64,000 bases of DNA from Alphaproteobacteria bacterium (GCA_021774735.1 JAJFIS010000029.1:62001-126000); one strand, 5' to 3'; shown: positions 26,054-35,176, counted from the stretch's first letter. Numbers and translations: made by a program. Notes: generated by a model from the sequence alone, not told the origin.

Positions 26054-26323
26054 ATGACCCATTTTCTAAGCTCAGATGCAAACCCTGAAGGGCACAAGCT
26101 CGAAACTGTTTTAAGCACAATCCGCAAGGATGTGATTTTGCGCTGTAGCAAAATTACGGATGATGAAAAGATAGAAGCCAAAAAGGTTTTGGCTAACAAT
26201 ATGAAGATTTTGAACCTGCTCACAGAAGCTATTGATTTGGCAGAAAACTCAAGCTTTATTTTGGATAAGTCTTTCGGCCCGAGCAAATCTTCAAGCGGCG
26301 GCAAACCTCGTATAGGGGGCTAA
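26054..26323 (+). CDS. Small hypothetical protein, helical
   Basis: The 89-residue protein has a good ribosome-binding site (AAGGAG, 9 bp before ATG). Most of it is amphipathic helix (residues about 14-65), followed by a Gly/Ser-rich basic tail (KSSSGGKPRIGG). No signal peptide, membrane segment or Cys pair except one Cys (LRCSKI) is present. I do not recognise a family. It is convergent with typA with a 22-bp gap. Coding potential is supported by the ribosome-binding site and the absence of a better frame. Confidence 0.6.
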   Translation: MTHFLSSDANPEGHKLETVLSTIRKDVILRCSKITDDEKIEAKKVLANNMKILNLLTEAIDLAENSSFILDKSFGPSKSSSGGKPRIGG

Positions 26324-26345
26324 TAAAGCCTCGTCACTATCTTAT

Positions 26346-28172
26346 TTAAAGCACTGCTTTAGCCGCTTTTTTGCGTTCGTGGGGCATCAGGTGCTTTTTG
26401 CGCAGGCGGATGTTCAGCGGGGTAATTTCAACCAGCTCGTCATCATTAATATAAGCCAGAGCCTGCTCAAGCGACAATTTGCGTGGTGTGGTTAGCTTCA
26501 CCGCTTCATCCTTGCCAGCGGCGCGAATGTTGTTCAACTGTTTGGAGCGCTGCACATTAACGTCCAGATCATTGTCACGACTATTTTCGCCGATGATCAT
26601 GCCCTCATAGCAATCAACGCCAGCATCGACCATGATGATGCCACGGTTTTCTAAGTTAAACAGCGCATATGTCACGATTTTTCCACCTGCATTAGCAACG
26701 AGAACCCCACGTTGGCGGCCAGCGATCGGCCCTTTGTAGGCGTCATAACGATCATAGGAACGGTTCATGATGCCGGTACCCCGGGTGTCGGTCAAAAATT
26801 CACCGTGATAGCCGATGAGACCGCGAGCAGGCGCGTCAAAGGTCAGCCGGACTTTACCGCCGCCAGAGGGCACCATGCCGGTTAATTCAGCTTTGCGCTT
26901 AGACATTTTCTCAACCACCACACCTTGGTACTCTTCGTCGACATCCACTTGCACCTCTTCAAAGGGCTCCAGCTTTTTGCAATCTTCATCGAGCTTCATC
27001 ACCACTTTCGGGCGGCTGATGGCCAGCTCAAAACCTTCGCGGCGCATGGTTTCGATCAAGACACCAAGCTGAAGTTCGCCCCGTCCCGCAACGTCAAACG
27101 AGTCCTTGCGGTCAGTTTCGTTAATTTCAATGGCAACATTACCTTCAGATTCGATCATTAAACGGTCACGGATCATCCGGCTAGTAACCTTGCTGCCATC
27201 GCGCCCAGCAAGTGGACTGTTATTCACTGAAAATGTCATCGAAAGGGTAGGCGGGTCCACTGGTGTGGACTTTAAGGCCTCGGTAACAGCTTCATGGCAG
27301 AGCGTATCGGCCACCGTGGCTTTGTTCATACCAGCAATAGCGATAATATCACCCGCTTCGGCTTCTTCCACCGGCACCCGGTCAAGGCCACGGAAGCTAA
27401 GCAGCTTAGAGATGCGGCCTGCCTCAACACTTTCGCCAATGCTGTTCAATGCTTTAATCGGATCGCCTACTTTTACGCGCCCACTTTGCACCCGGCCTGT
27501 TAGGACCCGGCCAAGGAAGTTATCGCGGTCAAGCATGGTTGCCAGCATCGAAAAGGGCTTTTCAATTAATCCATCTCGCACCGGCTGTGGCTCGGGCACA
27601 TGCTCAAGCACTTGATCCAAAAGCGGGCCAAGGCCATCACGGGTATCGTCCAAATCATTCACGGCCCAGCCATCACGGCCAGAGGCGAACATGGTTGGGA
27701 AGTCTAGCTGCTCGTCATTGGCATCAAGTGCGATGAATAAATCAAAACAAGCATCATGGGCTTTATCAGGGTCACCGTCGGGCTTATCAACTTTGTTGAT
27801 CACCACGATGGGCTTCAGGCCGAGCGCCAAAGCTTTACTGGTGACAAATTTGGTTTGGGGCATAGGGCCCTCAGCAGCATCCACCAGCAGAACAACACCG
27901 TCAACCATGCTCAAGATGCGCTCAACCTCGCCGCCGAAATCCGCGTGACCTGGCGTATCCACTATATTAATCCGCGTGTTTTTCCAAACAACCGAAGTGC
28001 ATTTTGCCAAAATTGTAATGCCGCGTTCGCGCTCTAAGTCACCGCTATCCATAGCGCGTTCTTCAACGCGTTGGTTTTCACGCACGGCACCAGACTGCTT
28101 GAATAGATTGTCCACAAGCGTGGTTTTGCCGTGATCAACGTGGGCGATAATGGCGATATTACGGTGCTGCAT
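26346..28172 (-). CDS. typA: TypA/BipA ribosome-associated GTPase
   Basis: The 608-residue protein has all GTPase motifs: [12 protein letters not shown] (G1), the RGITILAK (G2) element, [13 protein letters not shown] (G3), VINKVDKPD (G4). EF-Tu-like domain II, EF-G-like domains III and V and the BipA-specific C-terminal domain ending KKAAKAV follow. It binds the 30S/70S ribosome and supports 50S assembly at low temperature or stress. The size is normal. It is transcribed alone. Confidence 0.97.
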   Translation of the reverse strand: MQHRNIAIIAHVDHGKTTLVDNLFKQSGAVRENQRVEERAMDSGDLERERGITILAKCTSVVWKNTRINIVDTPGHADFGGEVERILSMVDGVVLLVDAAEGPMPQTKFVTSKALALGLKPIVVINKVDKPDGDPDKAHDACFDLFIALDANDEQLDFPTMFASGRDGWAVNDLDDTRDGLGPLLDQVLEHVPEPQPVRDGLIEKPFSMLATMLDRDNFLGRVLTGRVQSGRVKVGDPIKALNSIGESVEAGRISKLLSFRGLDRVPVEEAEAGDIIAIAGMNKATVADTLCHEAVTEALKSTPVDPPTLSMTFSVNNSPLAGRDGSKVTSRMIRDRLMIESEGNVAIEINETDRKDSFDVAGRGELQLGVLIETMRREGFELAISRPKVVMKLDEDCKKLEPFEEVQVDVDEEYQGVVVEKMSKRKAELTGMVPSGGGKVRLTFDAPARGLIGYHGEFLTDTRGTGIMNRSYDRYDAYKGPIAGRQRGVLVANAGGKIVTYALFNLENRGIIMVDAGVDCYEGMIIGENSRDNDLDVNVQRSKQLNNIRAAGKDEAVKLTTPRKLSLEQALAYINDDELVEITPLNIRLRKKHLMPHERKKAAKAVL

Positions 28173-28195
28173 GATGCATCCTTACAAAACTATAA

Positions 28196-28228
28196 AAAGG
28201 GCCCTGCAATATTATGCAAAGCCCCTTA
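28196..28228 (-). terminator. Terminator of the Crp-type regulator gene
   Basis: On the minus strand a stem of AAGGGGC with GGCCCTT, extended by an inner TGCA pairing, is followed by a T-rich run (A-run at 28191-28198 on plus). It lies about 80 bp after the regulator stop codon and only 24 bp before typA. Confidence 0.55.
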
Positions 28229-28306
28229 CTGAAAACTTGGTCGGCTTATACGCCCCGTATTGGGCATGTGCAAGCCTTAAAGCTAGGTTATATAGGGTCT
28301 ATAGGG

Positions 28307-29032
28307 CTAATGCCGAGCAATGTTACGAAGTGCGCCTTCATTAACGATTGAGATACAGCGATTATGAGATTTTATAAAGCCTGCTGCGACCCATTCGCGC
28401 AGCTTAACATTCACTTTTGGGCGGCTGGCATTTATCATCATGGCGAGCTGCCTTTGGGGTATGGGTTGGATGGTCTGACTGTCTGGGTCAATAGTATCAG
28501 GGTATACACTGGTTAGGTTAATTAAGGTTTTGGCTAACCTTGCTTCCAGTGAATGGATTGAGATTAATTCGGCATATTGCATGGCGCTGCGGACATTTTT
28601 ACAAAGCAAATCAATGGTGCCGCTGAAAAGGGGGTTGTCTTTTTGCAGGATGCATAGGCCCTTGCGAGCAATGGACAACAGCTGCGTGTTGCCGAAGGCA
28701 TAGCCATTCACATTATGGGGTTCACCGTCAAGACAGGGCACCAAACCAATAATATCACCGCTCGTTGCCCGCTCTATGATTGAAGTTCGCCCGGCCTCGG
28801 ATAAAAAATTTAAAATAATTGTGCCTTCTTGGATAATGCTGAACTTCTTACAGGCGTCGCCATGCTGAAAGATTATAGCGTTATGCGGGTAATTTGATTC
28901 AGACACATATGGCATTATTTCATGAAGCTGATGGTCTGGAATATCACGAAACATAGAGGACTGACGCAACGCTTTTATCCGTCGATCTATGGGTTTCAGG
29001 TATGTTTGACTGGCGTTATTACTAAGACGCAC
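28307..29032 (-). CDS. Crp/Fnr-family transcription regulator (no FeS cysteines)
   Basis: The 241-residue protein has an N-terminal cyclic-nucleotide-binding-like beta roll (residues about 25-140, with NAIIFQHGDACKKFSIIQEG and TSIIERATSGDIIGL), a dimer helix, and a C-terminal winged helix (IPQRQLAMMINASRPKVNVK then LREWVAAGFIK). It lacks the N-terminal Cys cluster of Fnr, so it is not an oxygen sensor of that type. Residues that contact cAMP in Crp are not obviously conserved. It is divergent from the unknown two-gene cassette at 29319-30966, and a 7-4-7 palindrome lies between them, so it may regulate that cassette. Confidence 0.88.
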   Translation of the reverse strand: MRLSNNASQTYLKPIDRRIKALRQSSMFRDIPDHQLHEIMPYVSESNYPHNAIIFQHGDACKKFSIIQEGTIILNFLSEAGRTSIIERATSGDIIGLVPCLDGEPHNVNGYAFGNTQLLSIARKGLCILQKDNPLFSGTIDLLCKNVRSAMQYAELISIHSLEARLAKTLINLTSVYPDTIDPDSQTIQPIPQRQLAMMINASRPKVNVKLREWVAAGFIKSHNRCISIVNEGALRNIARH

Positions 29033-29154
29033 TTTGGTGCCCTCCGATAGTTGGTATCAGACTGTAAGTGGACGATATAACACATTGTTCTATATTAATT
29101 ATTTTATCTAAATCGTGGCATTCACTCTTGTATAACTTGCGCTGGTAATGTCAG

Positions 29155-29172
29155 TTGTTACTTGGGTAACAA
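29155..29172. promoter_or_regulatory. Palindrome between the Crp-type regulator and the unknown cassette
   Basis: TTGTTAC (29155-29161) and GTAACAA (29166-29172) form a perfect 7-bp inverted repeat with 4-bp spacer in the 286-bp divergent gap. Overall length of 18 bp suits a Crp-type dimer, though the word differs from the TGTGA half-site. No other gene is visible in the gap. Confidence 0.45.
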
Positions 29173-29318
29173 TCTCAAAATAAACTTATAAATGCAAAAG
29201 AATAATATTTTAAAACTATGAATGTATCTTAGGGAACAGTCACAGTTGGTGCTTTGTGATTAGGTTTTTTTACGTTCTCCATTGAGAGGGCGCGACCTAA
29301 ATTCAAAGGAGTATTACA

Positions 29319-30176
29319 ATGAGTGATTATCTTAATGAACAAGTCATGGATGCCCATACCTTCTTTAACGGTGATGTCTTCATGGAAGAAGCTGTTGCGA
29401 CACCTGTACCGGCCAAAACCCCAACGATGTTCGAGCCAAAAGGCAATACAACGGGCTCTGTTATGCAATTTCTTGGGCAAATCCCTAGTGATGCAACCCC
29501 TGCTGAGAAAAAAGCCTTCGCAGCTTTGCTCAAAGATCAGCAATTTTATCTGCAATCTGGTTTAGGGTTGGTGACCGCATGGCTGACATCTCAATTTGGC
29601 CGCAGTGTGGATGAATGGGCAAACTATGCAAACTGGGATAATGGTGTAGGTCATTTGCCTTCAGAGTTTTATACGCCTATTGCGGGTAAAAAATATCACT
29701 TTGATGAGCATATGAAAGGTGTGTCTGTTGCCACTTCCTTCATTAAAATTCTTGTTGGATGGGCATCAGGGGCAGGGATAGCAACGGCATTCACTGGTTT
29801 TCTTGATGGTCTAGGCAAGCAAATCAGCGCCGGTGTGAAAACAAAAGACACGACCATGAAAACCTACAATTTATCCTTCAGCTATCAACCTATTCAAGAT
29901 GCAGCTGGGAATTGGCAACTGGTTTCAAAGGCTAAATATTATATGATCAGTTTTTCACAAAAAGAAAAAGTGGTCTATAGCAGTTGTGCGTCTGCTGAAG
30001 AGTTTGACTTTGTCTTTGACTATTACTCAGGCACCATCTTGCTTAACTGGGCGACGCTCGATAATCCGGTTACCAAAGATGCCCGTAAAGCATGGGATGG
30101 GGTTATAAATCAGACAACGCGGGATGACGTGGAGAAGTCGAAGAACTTCTTCAGCCATAATGCATCATCTGCCTAA
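29319..30176 (+). CDS. Unrecognised protein with central hydrophobic segment (cassette gene 1)
   Basis: The 285-residue protein has a strong ribosome-binding site (AAAGGAG) and no signal peptide. Residues 1-50 are acidic and Pro/Thr-rich and probably flexible. Residues 134-171 form a long Gly/Ala-rich hydrophobic segment (ILVGWASGAGIATAFTGFLD) that could enter a membrane. Residues 180-245 are beta-rich with many Tyr/Phe/Trp (LSFSYQPIQ, KYYMISFS, FDFVFDYYSGTILLNW). Only one Cys (223) is present. From memory, length and single Cys recall the palmitoylated Erwinia virulence factor Evf, but I cannot verify this. Gene 2 follows 85 bp later. Confidence 0.8.
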   Translation: MSDYLNEQVMDAHTFFNGDVFMEEAVATPVPAKTPTMFEPKGNTTGSVMQFLGQIPSDATPAEKKAFAALLKDQQFYLQSGLGLVTAWLTSQFGRSVDEWANYANWDNGVGHLPSEFYTPIAGKKYHFDEHMKGVSVATSFIKILVGWASGAGIATAFTGFLDGLGKQISAGVKTKDTTMKTYNLSFSYQPIQDAAGNWQLVSKAKYYMISFSQKEKVVYSSCASAEEFDFVFDYYSGTILLNWATLDNPVTKDARKAWDGVINQTTRDDVEKSKNFFSHNASSA

Positions 30177-30201
30177 TCAAACAGCTCAACCAACTGACCT
30201 G

Positions 30202-30227
30202 CCGTACCGCTTTTATTAGCGGTACGG
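30202..30227 (+). other. Intercistronic hairpin between the two cassette genes
   Basis: CCGTACCGC (30202-30210) pairs perfectly with GCGGTACGG (30219-30227) across an 8-nt loop. No T-run follows. It probably stabilises the first cistron or lowers expression of the second. Confidence 0.6.
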
Positions 30228-30261
30228 ATATGTTGCTGGTGAAAAATGAAAGGTAAGTCCC

Positions 30262-30966
30262 ATGACTTCCACGCCGACATCACAAAATGCTTTAATGATA
30301 AACTTATACCTTAGCCTGCAGCCTTCCCAAAAGGTTAACGCTGCTAATGGTCGTATAATGCAAATATTGCAAGATTATGCAGGTATCTATGACAATTACC
30401 TGACACAGCAACATGCACTTGGTTCTAATGTTGAGCGCCAAAAGGCTTTAGCTAATTTACCATCCCTTATGCCTGAACAAGGTAAAGAAGGCACAGAAAA
30501 TCAAGATATTCCCCTGGATGATCACAGCATTACCCAGTCTGCCAAGGTTCGGTCTTGGGTCGAAGGGATAACCAGCCCTTGGGCCTATGGATTGTCGTAT
30601 GACTTAACAAAACCCCTGGCACCGTTTAGGAATGAAATTATTAAAGGGCTGGAAGCGAGTAAGATAATTTTTATTTTTGTAACTATTCTGCGGGTTTCGG
30701 ATAAAACCGAAAGCAACCCTTCAGGAGATATTGAAGGTATCTTTGACACATACGCCTACACCATCAGCTCGAGCCTTAAAAAGTCAGACATGCTGGACGA
30801 CAAAACATTGTCGATTAAAATTGTCATGCAAACGCAAGGATATATGCTGGCTGGAGACGCTCAATCCATAGATAAAGCTTCGAAGCTAATCGCCGAACTG
30901 AAGAAAACCGGCGATTGGGGTGACATTAGAGCAAACCCAGATTTTATTGCTGTAAAATCTGGGTGA
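30262..30966 (+). CDS. Unrecognised protein, cassette gene 2
   Basis: The 234-residue protein starts at ATG 30262 behind AAAGGTAAG. It has no signal peptide and no Cys. The first 80 residues look helical (MINLYLSLQPSQKVNAANGR). A short hydrophobic strand cluster lies at about 135-145 (SKIIFIFVTILRVSD), with a beta-rich stretch after it (LSIKIVMQTQGYMLAG). I recognise no family. Its place behind gene 1 in the same orientation, separated by a hairpin only, suggests a joint function, perhaps as partner or immunity protein. That is inference. Confidence 0.78.
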   Translation: MTSTPTSQNALMINLYLSLQPSQKVNAANGRIMQILQDYAGIYDNYLTQQHALGSNVERQKALANLPSLMPEQGKEGTENQDIPLDDHSITQSAKVRSWVEGITSPWAYGLSYDLTKPLAPFRNEIIKGLEASKIIFIFVTILRVSDKTESNPSGDIEGIFDTYAYTISSSLKKSDMLDDKTLSIKIVMQTQGYMLAGDAQSIDKASKLIAELKKTGDWGDIRANPDFIAVKSG

Positions 30967-31082
30967 TTATACCCAAAACTGCGAAAATGATGGCTTTTAA
31001 TATGTCTTAAACGGCGTTAAGCTCCCTTCCCACACTGGCCACAAAGGTCGGGTGAGACTAATAAATGATAGGGAGGACTTAT

Positions 31083-33164
31083 ATGTTTAAGAATATTTTA
31101 AAAGCGTCCGTGGCGGCATCGGTTTTGATGCTGGCTGGCTGCGGCCAAGAAGCCACAGACACATCAACGGATGTCATTGCTGAAGCACCAGCTGCGAAAG
31201 CGGAACTGGGCAGCTTTGGTATTGACCTTACGGCGCGCAATGAAGCGGTGAAACCCGGCGATGATTTCTTCAGTTATGCCAGTGGCACTTGGTACGACAA
31301 CTATGTGTTGCCTGATGACAAAACCAGCTTTGGCGCTTTCAACGCTTTGCACGAGCGCAGCCAAGAGCAAGTGAAGGTAATCATTCAAGCCTTAGCCGAA
31401 AAAGGTGGAGAAGAGGGATCACCTGAGCAAATGGTTGGTGATTATTACGCCAGCTATATGGATACAGCCACAGTGGACAGCAAAGGCATGGCACCTTTGA
31501 TGCCGACACTCAAAGCAATCGCCGCCATTTCTGATATTGACGGCCTGACAGCAGCTCTAGGACGTGCCGGACGTGATGATAGCCGCTCTCCAATCAGCGC
31601 GGGTCTTGGTATCAATCGTTTGGACCCAAGCAAATATCAGCTTGGTATAGGAACCGGCGGTCTTGGCTTGCCGGATAGGGATTATTACTTAGAGGAAGGT
31701 AACGAGCGCTTTGACAAAATTAAAGCCGCTTATTTGACCCATATCGCTGAAATGATGGCTCTTGCAGGTGTTGAGGATGGCGCTGCCAAGGCGGACGCCA
31801 TTATGGCACTGGAGACCAAAATTGCAGGCCACTTGTGGCCGCGCGCTGAACGCCGCAACAGGGATAAAACCCTGAACCCCCACACGATGGCAGAGCTGAA
31901 AGAAAGCTTTTCTGGCTTGAACTGGGATGTATTTTTTGAAGCCACAGGCTATGACGTTAATGAGCTGAATGTTTCTCACCCTAGTGCGATGACCCCACTT
32001 ATTGCGCTCATATCGGGAGAAGACCTTGAAACATGGAAAGCCTATTTGACTTTCCATGCCATTTCGGGCAATTCATTCTTGCTTTCAGACGAGATTTACC
32101 AAGCTAACTTTAAGTTTCGCGGCACGACCCTTAGCGGCCAGCCCAAGCCACGGGATCGTTGGAAGCGCGGGGTGTCCCTTCTTTCTGGTACCAACAGTTT
32201 AGGTGAAGCCATTGGCCAAGTGTATGTCAAAAAGCATTTCCCTGAGAGCGCCAAAGCACAAATGGAAGAGCTTGTGGAAAACTTGCGTACTGCTATGGGT
32301 GAACGTATTGACAATCTTGAATGGATGGGCGACGAGACCAAGGCCAAAGCTCAAGAGAAGCTAGCGGCTTTTAACCCTAAAATTGCTTACCCGAACAAAT
32401 GGCGTAGCTATGAAGGCTTAAACATTCAAAAAGGTGACCTATTTGGCAACTATAAGCGCGTGCAAGAATTTTTCCATGCTTTCGATGTTGCGCGGATAAA
32501 CCGTGAAACGGACAAAGAAGAATGGTTCATGACACCGCAAACCGTGAATGCTTATTATAATCCAGCCTTTAACGAGATCGTTTTCCCTGCGGCTATTTTG
32601 GGCGCACCTTTCTTTGACCCTGCGGCTGATGCTGCGGTTAACTACGGCGGTATCGGGGCGGTTATTGGCCACGAAATGGGCCACGGTTTTGATGATCAAG
32701 GTTCCAAGTCAGACGCAAACGGCGTTCAAACCAACTGGTGGACCGATGAAGACCGGGCCAACTTTGAAGAGCGCACAACCATGTTGGTGGCGCAGTATAA
32801 TGCCTATGAGCCCATTGACGGCACTCATGTTGACGGTAGTTTCACCCTCGGGGAAAATATCGGTGATGTTGGCGGCATTGCGATGGCGTACCATGCTTAT
32901 AAGCTTAGCTTAAAAGGCGCGGAAGCCCCTATCATTGATGGTCTAACGGGCGATCAACGTTTCTTCCTAGCTTGGGCGCAGGTATGGCGGAGCAAAATGC
33001 GCGAGCAAGCCTTGTTGCAACGCTTAAAGTCTGACCCGCATTCACCTGCTAAATATCGCACCATTGGTGGACCAAGAAATCATGATGCATGGTATGAAGC
33101 CTTCGACGTGCAGCCGGGTGATGCGATGTATTTAGCACCGGAAGAGCGCGTCCGCATCTGGTAA
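31083..33164 (+). CDS. M13-family zinc metalloendopeptidase lipoprotein (PepO/neprilysin-like)
   Basis: The 693-residue protein starts at ATG 31083 behind AGGGAGG. An ATG at 31065 would contain that ribosome-binding site. The N-terminus is a lipoprotein signal (SVLMLAGCGQ). The large helical M13 N-domain and the catalytic domain follow. The Zn motif HEMGH has His530, Glu531 and His534, the third ligand is Glu591 in ENIGDVGG, and Asp595 is the conserved helper. Substrate-binding NAYYNPAFNEIVFPAAIL is intact, and the terminus VRIW matches the family's conserved C-terminal Trp. It cleaves peptides at the cell surface or periplasm. Confidence 0.95.
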   Translation: MFKNILKASVAASVLMLAGCGQEATDTSTDVIAEAPAAKAELGSFGIDLTARNEAVKPGDDFFSYASGTWYDNYVLPDDKTSFGAFNALHERSQEQVKVIIQALAEKGGEEGSPEQMVGDYYASYMDTATVDSKGMAPLMPTLKAIAAISDIDGLTAALGRAGRDDSRSPISAGLGINRLDPSKYQLGIGTGGLGLPDRDYYLEEGNERFDKIKAAYLTHIAEMMALAGVEDGAAKADAIMALETKIAGHLWPRAERRNRDKTLNPHTMAELKESFSGLNWDVFFEATGYDVNELNVSHPSAMTPLIALISGEDLETWKAYLTFHAISGNSFLLSDEIYQANFKFRGTTLSGQPKPRDRWKRGVSLLSGTNSLGEAIGQVYVKKHFPESAKAQMEELVENLRTAMGERIDNLEWMGDETKAKAQEKLAAFNPKIAYPNKWRSYEGLNIQKGDLFGNYKRVQEFFHAFDVARINRETDKEEWFMTPQTVNAYYNPAFNEIVFPAAILGAPFFDPAADAAVNYGGIGAVIGHEMGHGFDDQGSKSDANGVQTNWWTDEDRANFEERTTMLVAQYNAYEPIDGTHVDGSFTLGENIGDVGGIAMAYHAYKLSLKGAEAPIIDGLTGDQRFFLAWAQVWRSKMREQALLQRLKSDPHSPAKYRTIGGPRNHDAWYEAFDVQPGDAMYLAPEERVRIW

Positions 33165-33187
33165 AATAGGACTACAATAAATGATGG

Positions 33188-33216
33188 AAAAGGGGTTGCT
33201 TGCAGCCCCTTTTTTC
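33188..33216 (+). terminator. Rho-independent terminator of the M13 peptidase gene
   Basis: AAAAGGGGTTGC (33188-33199) pairs with GCAGCCCCTTTT (33202-33213), including one G-U pair. The T-run 33210-33215 follows. Confidence 0.9.
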
Positions 33217-33375
33217 ATGGCTGATTCGGGGAAAGTGAAGTTAGAAAAATTTTGCGCTATTTTCTTGCGCCATCACCAATAATATATTCTGAGACGTATG
33301 AATATTTATATTCATTTAAATCAAGTGGTTAGAGAATATTTATTGTTTCTCAAAAAGACGTGATAGAGCGTTTAC

Positions 33376-33403
33376 TTGAATTAAACTTTTGAAAGCTTAT
33401 CTT
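33376..33403 (+). promoter_or_regulatory. Candidate sigma-70 promoter of the small RNA
   Basis: TTGAAT (33376-33381) and TATCTT (33398-33403) are separated by 16 bp. A start near 33408-33412 would begin exactly at the first RNA hairpin. The call depends on that RNA being real. Confidence 0.4.
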
Positions 33404-33407
33404 AATA

Positions 33408-33494
33408 AGGACAGGAGATTTCCTGTTTATGCCCCTTTGGGGGCGTTTCCTCCCTGAGCCTGGACCGCGTAGCAATACGTGGTCCCTTTTTTTT
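33408..33494 (+). ncRNA. Probable trans-acting small RNA with exposed anti-Shine-Dalgarno segment
   Basis: About 87 nt form three hairpins in series: ACAGGA/TCCTGT (33411-33426), GCCCC/GGGGC (33431-33444) and a 10-bp terminator stem (33462-33471 with 33476-33485) followed by eight T. Between hairpins 2 and 3 lies an unpaired GTTTCCTCCCTGAGCCT, with the anti-Shine-Dalgarno word CCTCC. This layout is typical of alphaproteobacterial Hfq-bound RNAs, and the segment reminds me of the MmgR/alpha-r families (from memory, not verified). No open frame of note runs through it. It fills most of the otherwise gene-free stretch 33217-33515. Confidence 0.65.
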
Positions 33495-33515
33495 GGGCCT
33501 TCGTTAACTTTAGGA

Positions 33516-34424
33516 TTACTCAGCGGCAAGGGCCTTAGGTATCGTTAAGGCGTCTCTCAGGTTTAGGGTGAAGGACGATAGTCGCGCTTGAATCCCCTTG
33601 AAAGCGGGCAGGGGTTCCAGCCTGCGCTCACACATATATATGGCCCGGTTGACCTCCAGCTGAATGGCCTGCTGGCCTTGTCTAGGTTGGCCGTAATGGC
33701 GGGTGCAAAAGCCGCCGGCATAGGGTTGGTTACGTTCTGTTGTGAAACCTTCAGCCCTAAGCAGGTGTTCAACCAAATCACTGAAAGCAGGATCACAGCT
33801 TTTACCCCAACAATCCCCAATGACGATATCAGCCAGCGGCTGGGCGGGTTTCTGGTCCTTAGGGTTTGGGGCATTCGCCGATGGCATCGAATGGCAGTCT
33901 ATTAGAATAGCCGTGCCAAAAGTCTCATTAGCCTCAGCCAATAACTGGTGCAATGCCGTGTGATAGGGATAGTAGATATGATTAAGGCGCGGCTTGATAA
34001 CAGTGGCCAGCAAGCGATTGCGATAAATAGCCCGACCGGGCCCCACAACGCCGGGAATAACGCCCAGTCCACTGCGGGCCTTGGGCGAAATGTCCAGCGA
34101 ACCTTTGCGCAGTTTCGGCGTGAAGGACAGGGGGTTTAACTCATTCGCTGCCCGGCTGACATCCACCCATGAGCGCGCATAGTTGGCGGCAATCAAAGGT
34201 GCGCCTTGGCTTGGTATTTTGCTAAATAAGCTATCCACAAAGCAGTCTTCAGCCCGGCGCAGCTCATGCCTGCTCAAGCGACTGGCTTCAATCATTGCTG
34301 GTGGGTAATAACTCCCGCTGTGGGGTGAGGCAAAAACCAGTGGTGAACGCAGCTCCTGTGGGGCAAACACCGTGAATGGCGCAGGCGGTGCCGAATGCTC
34401 TGATCTGTTTATTCCCTCTGTCAT
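33516..34424 (-). CDS. N-formylglutamate amidohydrolase-family protein
   Basis: The 302-residue protein has the FGase/HutG-type pattern: VFASPHSGSYYP near the N-terminus, DCFVDSLFSKIPSQGAPLIA, the ARSWVDVSRAANELN region, and IDCHSMPS, with His and Asp that may bind zinc. The C-terminal half has LEVNRAIYMCE, also typical. Family members hydrolyse N-formylglutamate in histidine breakdown or related N-acyl acids. No hut genes are nearby, so the substrate is open. It converges with the small RNA gene, whose T-run ends 22 bp from the stop codon. Confidence 0.88.
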   Translation of the reverse strand: MTEGINRSEHSAPPAPFTVFAPQELRSPLVFASPHSGSYYPPAMIEASRLSRHELRRAEDCFVDSLFSKIPSQGAPLIAANYARSWVDVSRAANELNPLSFTPKLRKGSLDISPKARSGLGVIPGVVGPGRAIYRNRLLATVIKPRLNHIYYPYHTALHQLLAEANETFGTAILIDCHSMPSANAPNPKDQKPAQPLADIVIGDCWGKSCDPAFSDLVEHLLRAEGFTTERNQPYAGGFCTRHYGQPRQGQQAIQLEVNRAIYMCERRLEPLPAFKGIQARLSSFTLNLRDALTIPKALAAE

Positions 34425-34528
34425 AAGCCAACTATAGCGGTTGGGCGCTTATGGGCCAAGGCTAAAGCGATGTTGGTGACTAAGAGGTATTCCTTGCTTT
34501 TTCACATAATCCTCTCAAAAATAGAACT

Positions 34529-35092
34529 ATGGAAAAAATCGCCACAAAACCTCAAAAGCAAATCATGATTAAATTTTTGCTACTTGCCTTTCTACTGGTC
34601 GGCTATTTCGTCTATTTAAGCTTTAAATATGATCTGCTGACCGGCGGGGTGACGGCGCTGATAACATGGAGCTTCTTTGTGCTCTGCACCCCGGTGGCGG
34701 ACGCGGGCTTTCTGGTCGACTTTCCCTTGCGCCTGCTGTTTGGCATTCGCATGATAGTGTCAGAGATTGCCGTATGGGGCATCGCCATTTTGCTGAATGC
34801 CGTGGTTTTCTTCTATCACAGCGACTATTACCAAACCACTTTGATCACCAAATTGATGTATCAAATTTTGGCGGAACCCTATCCTTACTGGGTCGTAATA
34901 ATATTATCGGGCACGGGGACATTTCTCTCCATCCGCTTCGGCGATGAGATCATGGACGTTATCCACCACCATGAGCGCGACTTTTTCCATTCGCACCAAT
35001 TTAAGCATGAACTGGTGATGGTCGCCTTTTTCATTATGGTATTTTTTGGCTATTATAAACTCATCGCCTCACTGGGCATTGATCTGGGGTGA
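34529..35092 (+). CDS. Hypothetical polytopic membrane protein with His-rich loop
   Basis: The 187-residue protein has about five hydrophobic helices (for example LLLAFLLVGYFVYLSF, IAVWGIAILLNAVVFFY, WVVIILSGTGTFLSI and LVMVAFFIMVFFGYYKL). Between the last two is VIHHHERDFFHSHQFKHE, with six His in 18 residues and two or three acidic residues, which suggests metal or proton chemistry. I recognise no named family. It stands alone, 85 bp before the next small membrane gene. Confidence 0.7.
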   Translation: MEKIATKPQKQIMIKFLLLAFLLVGYFVYLSFKYDLLTGGVTALITWSFFVLCTPVADAGFLVDFPLRLLFGIRMIVSEIAVWGIAILLNAVVFFYHSDYYQTTLITKLMYQILAEPYPYWVVIILSGTGTFLSIRFGDEIMDVIHHHERDFFHSHQFKHELVMVAFFIMVFFGYYKLIASLGIDLG

Positions 35093-35176
35093 GGGGGTAA
35101 GGGGTATGACGTTCGGTATACTTGACAAATTCAGCAATTTATGATTGAGTAAAGTTCAGCTTTTGGAGTTAATTTA

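Noticed and set aside
27106..27615. 169-codon antisense frame in typA
   Set aside because: A Ser/Thr/Arg-rich text typical of the reverse complement of a conserved gene; typA is certain.
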